A stretch of 64,000 nucleotides of DNA, taken from Nostoc commune NIES-4072. Its GTDB lineage: Bacteria > Cyanobacteriota > Cyanobacteriia > Cyanobacteriales > Nostocaceae. Below, in pieces: positions 9,384 through 18,132 of this stretch (the stretch's first letter is position 1; every line of letters begins with the position of its first letter). The stretch is from the NCBI RefSeq assembly GCF_003113895.1, contig NZ_BDUD01000001.1:4514840-4578839 (forward strand). Direction: 5' to 3'. The notes below the pieces were generated by a model, which did no database searches, was not told where the DNA came from, and was given only the letters and a program-made list of their open reading frames with translations. Position numbers and translations under genes: made by a program.

Positions 9384-9415
9384 ATGAGCGTAGGCGCAGC
9401 CCGCCGTAGACATCG
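9384..9415. repeat. Dispersed Nostoc palindromic repeat (GCGTAGGCG...CATCGC type)
   Basis: GAGCGTAGGCGCAGCCCGCC followed by GTAGACATCGC is one copy of a short GC-rich palindrome. Other copies are near 13683-13715 (reverse orientation), 35460-35490, 43189-43225 and 43257-43291. It leads directly into direct repeat copy 2. Confidence 0.7.
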
Positions 9416-9490
9416 CTTTTTCCGAGCTGTCTGCGTGAGTAGTTATTGAAGATATCAGGATTTTAACTCACATCATCGGCAGCTTTGGGA
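9412..9490. repeat. Direct repeat, copy 2 (flanks toxin-antitoxin module)
   Basis: Nearly identical to 8702-8780, in the same orientation. It lies about 150 bp upstream of the antitoxin start. The spacing between copies is about 710 bp and contains only the toxin-antitoxin module. Confidence 0.8.
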
Positions 9491-9552
9491 ATCTTGATTT
9501 TGGATAGCGAGAAAATTGAAAATTATGTTTTTACCCATTTGGGATGCTCCCA

Positions 9553-11115
9553 TCAGCATCTACCTAACCGAGGATTTGCAGTTAATTTTTTTCCTTGATG
9601 CACTATTTGGCTACATTTTAACTGTGATTCTAAAGCATCAATCTTTCGTAAAAGCGACACTCCCCACACTATAGAAATCACCAACTTGATTGTCATACCC
9701 ACAAGCAAAAGTGTCACTATTGTGGCAGTTTTTTTTTGTTGAGTCAGCCTTTTTTGTTGTTCTGTAAGTCGTGCTTCAATTTCTTTGGCGCGTTCGGCTT
9801 CTAATGCGTGCTGCATTTCTCGCCGATCTAATTCTTCACTAGCAGCTAAAAATCGATAATCTAAGTTACTCAAGCTTTTGCCATTTGCCCAAGCTTGAGC
9901 ATCAATTAAGGCTTGTCCGCGCAATAGACGAGATTCATCCTTTTCCTTTGAGGCTATCCATATATTGAAGGTTTCGTAGTAAGGGCGCAAGTAAGCTAAT
10001 TTTTTTCCAACCCATTCTAAATTGAAAACTTCTTGATAAATTCGATTTTTAATTTGGAGACAACCTTGTTTTTTGATTACTAAACCAGATAGCAACAGTT
10101 CTACCTGTTCTTGGCTATCGTCGGCTGGGACTTTCACTCCTTGGAGGATTTGTTGATAAATTCCCAGCAATCTGGCGGCAATTTTTTCGTTTCCCAGGAT
10201 GCGATCGCGGATTGTCCGTAAATGCTCAGGTTCATCTTGTGATTCCCATTTTTCGATGATATGCGATCGCACTACATTTTCTATCCAAAATTCTTCTGCA
10301 CCAGGCGGTATTTTTAGCTTTCTACCCACATCACTTTGAGATAAACTGACAAGTAGTCGGCATAGCTTTTGAGTAAGAAATGGTTGCCCTTCTGTCCAAG
10401 CTAATATTTCTTTTAAAAGTTTTTGGGGATGATTATCTTTAATGTTTAGCCCCAAAGATAAGGGTTGAGCTTCTTCAAATGTGAATCCATTTACTTGGAT
10501 GGCTTTACCAATATTAAACGGCGTAGTATTATTTCGATATCGAATTAAGTCTGAAGGTGTCGCAACACCAAAAATTGCAAATGTAATCCGATGATACTCT
10601 GGATCAATTGCGCGTTGGTTATAACAAAAGCGAATTAAGCTAAAAAAGTCATCAACAGAGAAATCGAGGCTAAGAATACTATCAATTTCATCAATAAAAA
10701 TAAATAGTCTTTCGTTAGGAAACTGAGCTAACAGAATTTCCGAAATAAATCGGCTAACTTTCTGAACTAAAGAAATATCATTTTGTTCTTGCCACCAGCT
10801 TTTTAAATTAACTTTACCTAACAGTTTAAAACCTAACCATAAATCACCTACCACTCCCTTATACCATTGCTCTGGAGTTATATTGTCACAACCGATATTA
10901 GTCATATCAACGGTGGCACATTTAAAGCCTTCTTGTTGAAAGCGATGCTTTGTTTTTACCATCAGCGAGGATTTGCCCATTTGCCTACTGCTCAGGATGT
11001 AGCAAAATTCTCCTTGCTTCAAGGCTTCGTAAAGTTCCACATCCGCTTTGCGCTCAACATAGCTTGGAGCATCAGTTGTAAGGGTTCCACCAACTTGGTA
11101 TCGATAATTTTTCAT
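9553..11115 (-). CDS. AAA-like (STAND-type) ATPase with C-terminal transmembrane helix
   Basis: 520 residues. The N-terminus ([20 protein letters not shown]) and the P-loop SSRQMGKSS (residues 42-50) mark the cyanobacterial AAA-like domain family (PF14516-type). Walker B is FIFIDEIDS (about 138-146). The ATPase domain runs to about residue 340. A charged coiled coil (about 430-460, [18 protein letters not shown]) then leads to one transmembrane helix (about 465-490) and a short tail ending in GRC. Relatives often carry long WD40 or other effector repeats after this point; here they are absent, so this is a short form. It lies 129 bp downstream of a second AAA-like ATPase on the same strand. 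Confidence 0.8.
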   Translation of the reverse strand: MKNYRYQVGGTLTTDAPSYVERKADVELYEALKQGEFCYILSSRQMGKSSLMVKTKHRFQQEGFKCATVDMTNIGCDNITPEQWYKGVVGDLWLGFKLLGKVNLKSWWQEQNDISLVQKVSRFISEILLAQFPNERLFIFIDEIDSILSLDFSVDDFFSLIRFCYNQRAIDPEYHRITFAIFGVATPSDLIRYRNNTTPFNIGKAIQVNGFTFEEAQPLSLGLNIKDNHPQKLLKEILAWTEGQPFLTQKLCRLLVSLSQSDVGRKLKIPPGAEEFWIENVVRSHIIEKWESQDEPEHLRTIRDRILGNEKIAARLLGIYQQILQGVKVPADDSQEQVELLLSGLVIKKQGCLQIKNRIYQEVFNLEWVGKKLAYLRPYYETFNIWIASKEKDESRLLRGQALIDAQAWANGKSLSNLDYRFLAASEELDRREMQHALEAERAKEIEARLTEQQKRLTQQKKTATIVTLLLVGMTIKLVISIVWGVSLLRKIDALESQLKCSQIVHQGKKLTANPRLGRC

Positions 11116-11244
11116 TTGATTTAAAATGTTAAACTAATTCTCATTTTTAACAAATGAATTTGCATCGAGATAATTGATTAAATTCATATTAAGAACGAGA
11201 ACAAGTATTTTTATTATCTCTGTTTCAATAGTTTACCAGAACTA

Positions 11245-12624
11245 TTATGATCCTGAGCGTCCTAGTTGTTGGCTAAAATAAAAGCGATATAACTCACACA
11301 TTGTATGAGCTTGATTACCGTTTAGTTGAACCAAGCCCATACTTTCTAGCTTGTAAGCAGCGATCGCGTCTAGCTCCACTTTTTCATCTGTTGCAATTAC
11401 CTTTTCCATAGCTGACATTAATTCTGGTTCTTTTTGGAGTAAGCTCAACAGTTCTCGTAAATGTTGACTGTAAATTCCCATTTGTGTAGATGCGCTTTCT
11501 AGTAACATCTCTAATGTTGTTTCTTCATGACATAGATGATAAAGTGCCAGACTCACCAAATAGGGATGTCCTCCTACCATTGCTTGTAAGGGTACAAGGC
11601 GTTTTGCCCCTTCGCAGTCTGCTGCCCAATTTAGCCCGTAAGCTAATGCTAATTTCTGTACCTGATTGAGGGTAAACGGCGGCAATGTAATTGTTATCCC
11701 AACATTGAAAGGCGATTGGTTTAGCTTGAGTGGAATATAAATTTCTGTGGTGTGAACTACCACCATTCGCAGTTTTTGCCAGATTTGATCCTGCTTTGCT
11801 TGTTCGTGCCAAAATCGCAGCATTGGCAGAAAGTCTTGGGCAATATTGGGATGTTCAAAAACTCGATGGACTTCATTCAAAGCCAAAACTACAGGACTTT
11901 GCTCAATGTATTGCAGCAGATATGCTTCAAAATAGATTTTGCAGCTTACCTTGCTACCCATTTCCGTATCCCAAAAATCATCTAGACAAGGAAGGAGATT
12001 TAATTGCCTGCTGACATTGACACAAAACCAACGCAAAAATTTATCTAGAGAAGCAAAAATATCTTCGTCAGCTTCTTGAAAATCCAAATACGCAATTTGA
12101 TAACTTTGCTCTTTAGCATAAGTAATCATCCGGTTCAACAGTGAACTTTTTCCTGTTTTTCTAGGTGCTTTGATTCGGATTAAGCAACCAGGGTGTAAAA
12201 TCTCGTTATAAACAAGTTCTTCCAGGGGAGGGCGATTGATGTAAAGAGGAGAACCCAGTGGTACGGGGCCACTTGGAAATTCGATCTTGCTTGCTGAAGA
12301 AAAGTCTGGAGAAACCATTTCTAAGCTAGATTCTTCGCCTAACTTTTCTTGGCTGTGATTCTCTTGATCAGTTATTTTCTCTTGGAGGTATTTCTCTAAG
12401 GCTAAATGCAGATTTTTTTTCGTTATTTTCTTTCCAAGTGCAACTGAAAGGTCTTGCCACAACTCAGAGCCAACTTCCTTGATGTAATTGTTGCGGTAGC
12501 CTGATATCTCTGCCATCTCATCGTAAGTTTTGCCTAACCAAGATTGAGATAGCACAAAACATTGAATTGAAGCAAGAGGCTTGTCTTGCAAAATTGTTTC
12601 TACTGCTTGCAGAATATCTTCCAC
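11245..12624 (-). CDS. vWA-MoxR-associated-type HTH plus AAA-like ATPase
   Basis: 459 residues. Residues 1-80 (QCFVLSQSWLGKTYDEMAEI, GSELWQDLSVALG) resemble the N-terminal helix-turn-helix domain of vWA-MoxR-associated proteins, which heads many predicted cyanobacterial conflict or signalling proteins. A linker follows, then an AAA-like NTPase with P-loop APRKTGKSS (153-161). The segment expected to be Walker B reads LALNEVHRVF: the usual Asp before Glu is Asn. The C-terminus (MSAMEKVIATDEKVELDAIA and on) resembles a winged-helix module. It sits just upstream of the other AAA-like ATPase, so the two may be functionally linked. Confidence 0.78.
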   Translation of the reverse strand: MEDILQAVETILQDKPLASIQCFVLSQSWLGKTYDEMAEISGYRNNYIKEVGSELWQDLSVALGKKITKKNLHLALEKYLQEKITDQENHSQEKLGEESSLEMVSPDFSSASKIEFPSGPVPLGSPLYINRPPLEELVYNEILHPGCLIRIKAPRKTGKSSLLNRMITYAKEQSYQIAYLDFQEADEDIFASLDKFLRWFCVNVSRQLNLLPCLDDFWDTEMGSKVSCKIYFEAYLLQYIEQSPVVLALNEVHRVFEHPNIAQDFLPMLRFWHEQAKQDQIWQKLRMVVVHTTEIYIPLKLNQSPFNVGITITLPPFTLNQVQKLALAYGLNWAADCEGAKRLVPLQAMVGGHPYLVSLALYHLCHEETTLEMLLESASTQMGIYSQHLRELLSLLQKEPELMSAMEKVIATDEKVELDAIAAYKLESMGLVQLNGNQAHTMCELYRFYFSQQLGRSGS

Positions 12625-12774
12625 GGATATTAATATTAAAGGTTAAAGAGTTAGTAGAGGCATTTGTTGAATTTGGTATATTAATAATAATATACAACCG
12701 AATAATAATTCAAAATTTCAAATTAAATCTACTTCTGCGTTCCTAACAAATAGAGAAATGGGGCTTGAGATACA

Positions 12775-13437
12775 TTACTTCTTCAGTGCCAGAGTCAAGC
12801 CATCTGCGATCGCTACTAAACTAAGACTAACTCGCTGGTCAAGATGGAGCTTTTGATTAAAGGCACGAATCTTTTTAGTTCTATTATCTTGCACTTGGCG
12901 GTCGGCAACCCTACCTGACCAAAGGACATTATCGATCGCAATCAGTCCTCCCGGACGCACTAATTGTAGCGATCGCTCATAATAACCATCATAATTGCTC
13001 TTATCTGCATCGATGAAAGCAAAATCAAAGGTTTCTGCTTCTTTGGTTGCCAGTAGCCGATCCAAAGTCTCCAAAGCTGGGGCAATATGCAGTTGAATTT
13101 TATCCGCGACTCCTGCTTGCTGCCAATAGCGCCGAGCGATCGTTGTAAATTCATCACTCACATCACAGGCTACCACCTTACCGTCCCTCGGTAACGCCAA
13201 TGCCACCACCAAGGAACTATAACCTGTAAATACCCCAATATCCAAAGTTTTCTTAGCTCCCAGTAACTGCACCAATAACGCCAAAAATTGCCCCTGTTCG
13301 GGAGCAATCTGCATTCTCCCTATTGGATACTGGGCTGTTTCTTGTCTCAGTTGGGTTAAAATCTCTGGTTCTCGCAAAGAGACTGATAGTAAATAATCAT
13401 AAAGGTTTTGTTTGAGTCCTAGTGTTTGAGTTGTCAT
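12775..13437 (-). CDS. SAM-dependent O-methyltransferase (caffeoyl-CoA OMT family)
   Basis: 220 residues, the standard length of the class I, metal-dependent O-methyltransferase_3 family. SAM-binding motif I reads KKTLDIGVFTGYSSL. The metal/SAM site motif FDFAFIDADKSNYDGYYERS and the following GGLIAIDNVLWSGRV are intact. The family methylates catechol-type hydroxyls. In cyanobacteria such enzymes act on varied small molecules, including mycosporine precursors, but nothing in the surroundings identifies the substrate here. It is monocistronic. Confidence 0.85.
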   Translation of the reverse strand: MTTQTLGLKQNLYDYLLSVSLREPEILTQLRQETAQYPIGRMQIAPEQGQFLALLVQLLGAKKTLDIGVFTGYSSLVVALALPRDGKVVACDVSDEFTTIARRYWQQAGVADKIQLHIAPALETLDRLLATKEAETFDFAFIDADKSNYDGYYERSLQLVRPGGLIAIDNVLWSGRVADRQVQDNRTKKIRAFNQKLHLDQRVSLSLVAIADGLTLALKK

Positions 13438-13464
13438 AAGATTGGGGATTACGGATTGGTAAAT

Positions 13465-13632
13465 GAGTCTTTAATACTCGTAGACGAGTCATTGATACTC
13501 GCGGATGAGTCTTTGATACTCGTGGATGAGTCTTTAATACTCGTGGATGAGTCTTTAATACTCGCGGATGAGTCTTTAATACTCGCGGACGAGTCTTTGA
13601 TACTCGCGGACGAGTCTTTGATACTCGTGAAT
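13465..13632. repeat. 21-bp tandem repeat, 8 units
   Basis: Eight head-to-tail copies of a 21-mer of the type GAGTCTTTGATACTCGCGGA (+T). Units differ at a few positions (T/G at position 9, C/T at 16, G/A and T/C near the end). Each unit contains GAGT...ACTC, a small inverted repeat, so every unit could form a mini-hairpin. Both strands are open in one frame because 21 is a multiple of 3. I do not regard either reading frame as a gene. Confidence 0.9.
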
Positions 13633-13729
13633 GATTTTTGATAAATCAAAATTATCTGTAAAATACAACTCAGTATGATGAGCAAAGCGATGTCTACGAT
13701 AGGCTGCGCCTACGCACACACATTCTATA

Positions 13730-13856
13730 TATAAGACTCATATTTGATTTTTGAACAGAAATCAGTACACCTTTATTCCTTCTTCCCAGTCCCCAGTCCC
13801 CAATCCCCAGTCCCTTACCTCTACAAGTGATTCAAAAATCAAATCGGATTGCTATA
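13730..13856. mobile_element. Diverged MITE-like element with heptamer tract inside
   Basis: The left end reads TATAAGACTCATATTTGATT (then TTTGAAC). The right end is the inverted equivalent: TTCAAAAATCAAATC followed by GGATTGCTATA. These match the ends of the 153-bp elements at 26343 and 37429. The interior differs and holds CCCCAGT-type heptamers. Confidence 0.65.
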
Positions 13857-13968
13857 TGTAGAGATATTGCATACCAAGCCTTTGTTTGAGTTACTTGCCT
13901 AAACCCTTCTAGAATAAAAACTATTGTAGGGAAATTTTATTACTAAACTTGCTTGTATTCTGGGAGGT

Positions 13969-14910
13969 ATGATGAGCCGTCCAATAATTCTTGGTATTGT
14001 AGGTGACAGCGCTGCTGGGAAAACAACACTAACGCGAGGAATCGCTCAGGTACTCGGCCCAGAAAATGTGACGCTGATATGCACAGATGATTATCACCGT
14101 TACGATCGCCAACAACGTGCAGAGATTGGCATCACTGCCCTCCACCCAGACTGCAACCATTTAGATATTATGCAGCAACACTTGTCGTTGCTACGCACAG
14201 GACAGCCAATTCTTAAACCAGTTTATAGCCATAAAACTGGCACATTCGAGCCACCGCAGTATATTAAGCCCAATAAATTCGTGATTATTGAGGGATTACT
14301 CGGTTATTCTACCCGTGCTGCCCGTGATTGTTACGACGTGAAAGTTTACCTAGCACCGCCTGAAGAACTGCGCTCTAAGTGGAAAGTTAAGCGAGACACC
14401 CAAAAGCGCGGCTACACACCAGAACAGGTACTAGCAGAATTAGAAAAACGCGAACCAGACTCAGCAGAGTTTATCCGTCCGCAGCGACAATGGTCTGATA
14501 TAGTAATCAGTTTCTACCCACCCACGGGCGAAGATGATGAAACCAATGGACACCTGAATGTGCGTTTGGTACTACGTCCGACAATTCCTCACCCAGATTT
14601 TACTCAGATTGTCAACTCTGGCTATGGTAATTCTGACTCAGCAATCCGCCTGGGACTAGACAGAGATATGAGTAAGCCGGTGGATGTTTTAGAAGTTGAT
14701 GGTCATGCAACCTTAGACCAGGTGAATAAGCTAGAGCATATTATTTGTTCTGATATGCCCCATTTACGAAGTATTTGCGATCGCGAAAGTAATCCCGAAC
14801 TGGGTAAAATTGCTGGTACAACTGGAGAAACACTCCAGAGTTATCCTCTTGCTTTGACTCAGTTGATCATTACCTACCACATGCTCAAAGCAACGCAAAT
14901 CTATCAGTGA
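13969..14910 (+). CDS. Phosphoribulokinase-like kinase (PRK paralogue)
   Basis: 313 residues of the phosphoribulokinase/uridine kinase family. The P-loop is GDSAAGKTT (residues 12-20), followed by ICTDDYHRYDR, the family's substrate-binding loop. The conserved KPVYSHKTGTFE and IEGLLGY blocks are also present. Canonical cyanobacterial PRK of the Calvin cycle has a regulatory Cys in the P-loop (GDSGCGKST); here that position is Ala16, while the second Cys (Cys38) is kept. This is therefore a divergent paralogue that should lack the P-loop/Cys disulfide switch. It may be a ribulose-5-phosphate kinase or act on another sugar or nucleoside. It is monocistronic, with AGGAGG-like GGGAGG before the start. 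Confidence 0.8.
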   Translation: MMSRPIILGIVGDSAAGKTTLTRGIAQVLGPENVTLICTDDYHRYDRQQRAEIGITALHPDCNHLDIMQQHLSLLRTGQPILKPVYSHKTGTFEPPQYIKPNKFVIIEGLLGYSTRAARDCYDVKVYLAPPEELRSKWKVKRDTQKRGYTPEQVLAELEKREPDSAEFIRPQRQWSDIVISFYPPTGEDDETNGHLNVRLVLRPTIPHPDFTQIVNSGYGNSDSAIRLGLDRDMSKPVDVLEVDGHATLDQVNKLEHIICSDMPHLRSICDRESNPELGKIAGTTGETLQSYPLALTQLIITYHMLKATQIYQ

Positions 14911-15132
14911 GCAGTGAAAATGAAGGTATTTACAGGGTTTGCGATCGCATGTAGTATTTGTTGGGCTGCTGAATTATGCGATGCCTACAGCGATAAACTA
15001 CGCCCTTTGCTGACACTATTCAAACATCCTCTGGAGTTTGAAAAGTCCTAGAAGATATAATTTGCCATTCTGAGTTAAGCCTCTCATAAAGAAGCACAAC
15101 GAAGAATCTAGATTATAGATTTTAGGCTGCTG

Positions 15133-15666
15133 TCACTCGCCTTTAAGCAAACCGTAGGCAAGTGTATTGAATATACCGTTTTGAGTTTTCGTATGTTGCC
15201 TTAAGCACCCTTCTAGCTTAAATCTGTTTTTCTCTAAAACCTTTACTGAAGGGGTATTGAAATCAATAACATGAGCAGTTAGGCGAATCACTTCGAGATT
15301 ATCAAACGCGTACTGAACAAAAACACGGAGCGCATCAGTAGCTAATCCTTGCCCACGATATGCTTTAGCTAGCCAGTAGCCAATCTCTGCTCTATGTGCT
15401 TGTCCAACTTTTAAGTCATCTACACCAACTGAGCCAATTAAATAACCTTCAGGGTTGCGAAATGCAAAAGATATTTCTCTTCCAGTTTCTCTCAAAAACT
15501 CAAGCCTATGCTGTATCCACCAATCTGCGGCAGCTTCTGTATAAGGATAGGGGATGACAGGAATTGTATAGGAAATACTTCTGTCCTTGAAATGTTCCAA
15601 GTAAGCAGTTTTATCTGTGGGGTAAATGCTAGTTAAATGAAATCCGTCACGGATATTGAGTTCCAT
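15133..15666 (-). CDS. GNAT family acetyltransferase (RimJ/RimL type)
   Basis: 177 residues. It has the RimJ/RimL-type layout: an acetyl-CoA binding loop in GYWLAKAYRGQGLATDALR (R/Q-x-x-G-x-G/A), then HVIDFNTPSVKVLEKNRFKL, the typical N-x-x-S-x-x-V-L-E-K block. This family acetylates protein N-termini, ribosomal proteins or small amines; the substrate here is unknown. The gene stands alone. Confidence 0.85.
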   Translation of the reverse strand: MELNIRDGFHLTSIYPTDKTAYLEHFKDRSISYTIPVIPYPYTEAAADWWIQHRLEFLRETGREISFAFRNPEGYLIGSVGVDDLKVGQAHRAEIGYWLAKAYRGQGLATDALRVFVQYAFDNLEVIRLTAHVIDFNTPSVKVLEKNRFKLEGCLRQHTKTQNGIFNTLAYGLLKGE

Positions 15667-15937
15667 ATCGGAGATTTATGACAGATTATTGAATTATATT
15701 AGGTAAACTAACACTTATCTAATCTCAATTACCACACATATAACAGCATAGTTGATAAAGCCGCATAACTCTAGGTGTAACAGCTTGCTATTGATAACCA
15801 TTATTCTTGTGAAGGCAAGATGTGCTGAAAGGAAAAAATTGCCAAAGATTAAAGATTTTTTCAAATTAAGATAATTTCTAGAGCAAACAAGGGATAAATA
15901 AAGATAGTTTGATGTGTGGTGACGATTATCTTAGTTT

Positions 15938-16669
15938 ATGACCTATTGCCTCAGAATTGCCGACTTACCTACAAATGAGCGTCCCCGTGAACGATTAATG
16001 ACGCATGGTGCAAAAATTTTAGCCACAGCAGAATTAATCGCAATTCTTTTAGGCACCGGTCAAGGCCCAGGAAAACTATCGGCTGTGGGTTTGGGACAAT
16101 ATATTTTGAGCGAATTAGGCAAACACCAACGCGATCCTTTGGCAGTTCTGCGAGAAGTTAGCCCTGCTGAGTTGATGCAAATTTCTGGTGTTGGCCCAGC
16201 AAAGGCAACAAGTATCTTAGCAGCAATTGAATTAGGCAAACGCGCCTTTCAATCTCGCCCTAATGACGGCACATTAATTGATAGCCCACTTGCTGCTGCT
16301 GCTACCCTCAGTCAAGATTTGATGTGGCAAATACAAGAACGTTTTGCAGTGGTGCTATTAGATGTTAAAAATCGCTTATTAGGTACACAAGTAATTACCA
16401 TTGGCACAGCAACCGAAACCTTAGCCTCTCCCCGTGATATTTTTCGGGAAGTTATTCGTCAAGGTGCAACGCGGGTAATAGTTGCCCACAACCATCCTTC
16501 TGGAAACCTTGAACCCAGCCAGGAAGATATAGAATTGACGCGTCAGTTATTAGTAGGGGCGCAGCTTTTGGGCATTCCGGTACTAGATCATCTGATTTTA
16601 GGTAATGGCAATCATCAGAGTTTACGGGAAGTGACAACTTTGTGGGATGAGCATCCACAGGGGGATTAA
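15938..16669 (+). CDS. radC: RadC family JAB-domain protein
   Basis: 243 residues. The N-terminal UPF0758 helix-hairpin-helix part includes [20 protein letters not shown] and [20 protein letters not shown]. It is followed by a JAB1/MPN-like metalloprotease-fold domain. The JAMM signature [19 protein letters not shown] is complete. Historically called DNA repair protein RadC, its true biochemical role is unsettled. Full length; monocistronic. Confidence 0.93.
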   Translation: MTYCLRIADLPTNERPRERLMTHGAKILATAELIAILLGTGQGPGKLSAVGLGQYILSELGKHQRDPLAVLREVSPAELMQISGVGPAKATSILAAIELGKRAFQSRPNDGTLIDSPLAAAATLSQDLMWQIQERFAVVLLDVKNRLLGTQVITIGTATETLASPRDIFREVIRQGATRVIVAHNHPSGNLEPSQEDIELTRQLLVGAQLLGIPVLDHLILGNGNHQSLREVTTLWDEHPQGD

Positions 16670-17070
16670 TGAAAAAGCAGGGGAGCAGGGGGCAGGGAGA
16701 AAGATATGCTCATTCCAAAAGCAAAAATATTGATTTCTAGCCGAAAGTGCCACGAGAAATAATGTGTCCAAGTTTTTCAGAGTAAATAAATTTATTTATG
16801 GGGTTTCCCCCTGCTCTTTTTCCTCTTGTCTTTTCTCTGTGATTACTCTGCATAAATTTTCCTTTCTTAACTGCTTGAGATTTTTTGTAATAACTTCTTC
16901 GGCGATCGCGGATTCAAGCATCATAAAAAATTGCAGCAGTTGCAGCAGATTCGTTAAAAATATAAATTATACATTAAGCTATTATTGAAAAAATTTCGGC
17001 GTGAGTTTGAGGTTTAGGCAGATAACGAGTCATTAATTTTTTGAGCCTCCCGATCTGAGAACTACTGCAC
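16670..17070. other. Intergenic region without recognisable gene
   Basis: About 400 bp. It opens with a G-rich run (GGGGAGCAGGGGGCAGGGAG) and is otherwise AT-rich. A short plus-strand open frame inside it has no ribosome-binding site and atypical composition, and is not called. Nothing else seen. Confidence 0.5.
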
Positions 17071-17277
17071 TTAGTGGCGAGTAGTTTCCGCAGGCTCCTT
17101 CGGTTGTGTGTGGGTTGGCTTTTGTTTGGTTCTTGGCGGGATTACGTATGCTACTGCACCAACCCCAACCATTCCACCGCCTATCATATACATAATATTT
17201 CTGGTGAAGTATTGTGAACCGATGTATCCAAAAGTGATTGCTGCCACTGTTGTGACGATCATTTGAGGTAGTTTCAT
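17071..17277 (-). CDS. Small two-helix membrane protein, unknown
   Basis: 68 residues. Two hydrophobic segments (about 5-24 and 29-47, the second Gly/Val-rich: MIGGGMVGVGAVAYVIPP) are followed by a basic, Pro/Thr-rich tail. It looks like a genuine small membrane protein by composition and its own ATG. No family is recognised, and no functional context is visible in its neighbours. Confidence 0.5.
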   Translation of the reverse strand: MKLPQMIVTTVAAITFGYIGSQYFTRNIMYMIGGGMVGVGAVAYVIPPRTKQKPTHTQPKEPAETTRH

Positions 17278-17538
17278 ATTTAAAATGCTGTTATTTACTT
17301 AATTAATAAAGGAGTCTTTGGCAATTAGTCTATTCATTAATTTGTTGCTGAGGCTTTTCACCCAACGAGGCACTAGCAACAAAGCTGGAAAACCCAACAA
17401 GCATCCAGGGTAAGCGCATCTAATTTTGTAGCTCTTAATACAGACAAAAAGCTTAAACCTCTATCTGAATATCAGTCTTTCATTCAAAATAGGACAAATT
17501 GTCGTAAATGATTGAAAAAACATGGGTCAAATAGCTTT

Positions 17539-17982
17539 TTATGTTTTTTGACCACATAAAGACGAAAATGTCAATCCCACCCCTTGGCTCAGTGTAGTAA
17601 TTTGGAACTGATTTGTGCTTTGGCTGAACCCCAAAACCACCGTGTCAATAGGGTTTGAGATGCGCTTACCCTGAACAAGCATCCAGCCCAAGCAGATATG
17701 TTTTCGTGTCTGCCATTCATGCTCTTTACTGAGGGAAATTGATTTTGTGTTCGCCTCAATAATCTCTAACCCCCAACACGAAAGCGTGCCTATCCCAAAT
17801 AAGCAAGTACTGGCAATAGAGGCAACCGCAATTGTATTTAGAATCCGACCAGTAAAACTTGGATTGATCACAACAGACTTTTGCTGACGGCGATTACGAA
17901 GCAGGGCTAATTCGTCTGTGCCTAGACGCTTTATATGCTCTTGTTGAATCAGACGATAAGCAAGTTGTTGATTATTAGTCAT
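17539..17982 (-). CDS. Hypothetical single-pass membrane protein
   Basis: 147 residues: a basic cytoplasmic-looking N-terminus (about 1-44), one hydrophobic helix (about 45-70, ILNTIAVASIASTCLFGIGT) and a soluble C-terminal part with four Cys residues in total. No domain recognised. Parts of its coding sequence around 17660-17690 (AACAAGCATCCAG next to GATGCGCTTACCCTG) recur rearranged just downstream at about 17395-17425, suggesting local duplication. Reality of the gene is likely but not certain. Confidence 0.5.
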   Translation of the reverse strand: MTNNQQLAYRLIQQEHIKRLGTDELALLRNRRQQKSVVINPSFTGRILNTIAVASIASTCLFGIGTLSCWGLEIIEANTKSISLSKEHEWQTRKHICLGWMLVQGKRISNPIDTVVLGFSQSTNQFQITTLSQGVGLTFSSLCGQKT

Positions 17983-18132
17983 TTCTTGTCACCAGCATTT
18001 AGTTTTAATAGCATCCATATCAGTGAACATAATAATAAACTTCCGTGACAGGTTGTACTACATTCCACAGGGGGGAATCAAGTTTTCTTTGGTAAGAAGT
18101 TAGAAGTAATTGCACTAATAAGGCTATAGATT

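Noticed and set aside
13426..13685. Open frames on both strands through the 21-bp repeat, encoding heptapeptides
   Set aside because: Any stop-free 21-bp repeat gives open frames on several strands; there is no start signal and the plus-strand frame overlaps the methyltransferase start.
16764..16988. Plus-strand open frame of 74 codons downstream of radC
   Set aside because: No ribosome-binding site, Phe/Ser/Cys-heavy composition of AT-rich non-coding DNA, and no recognisable motif.
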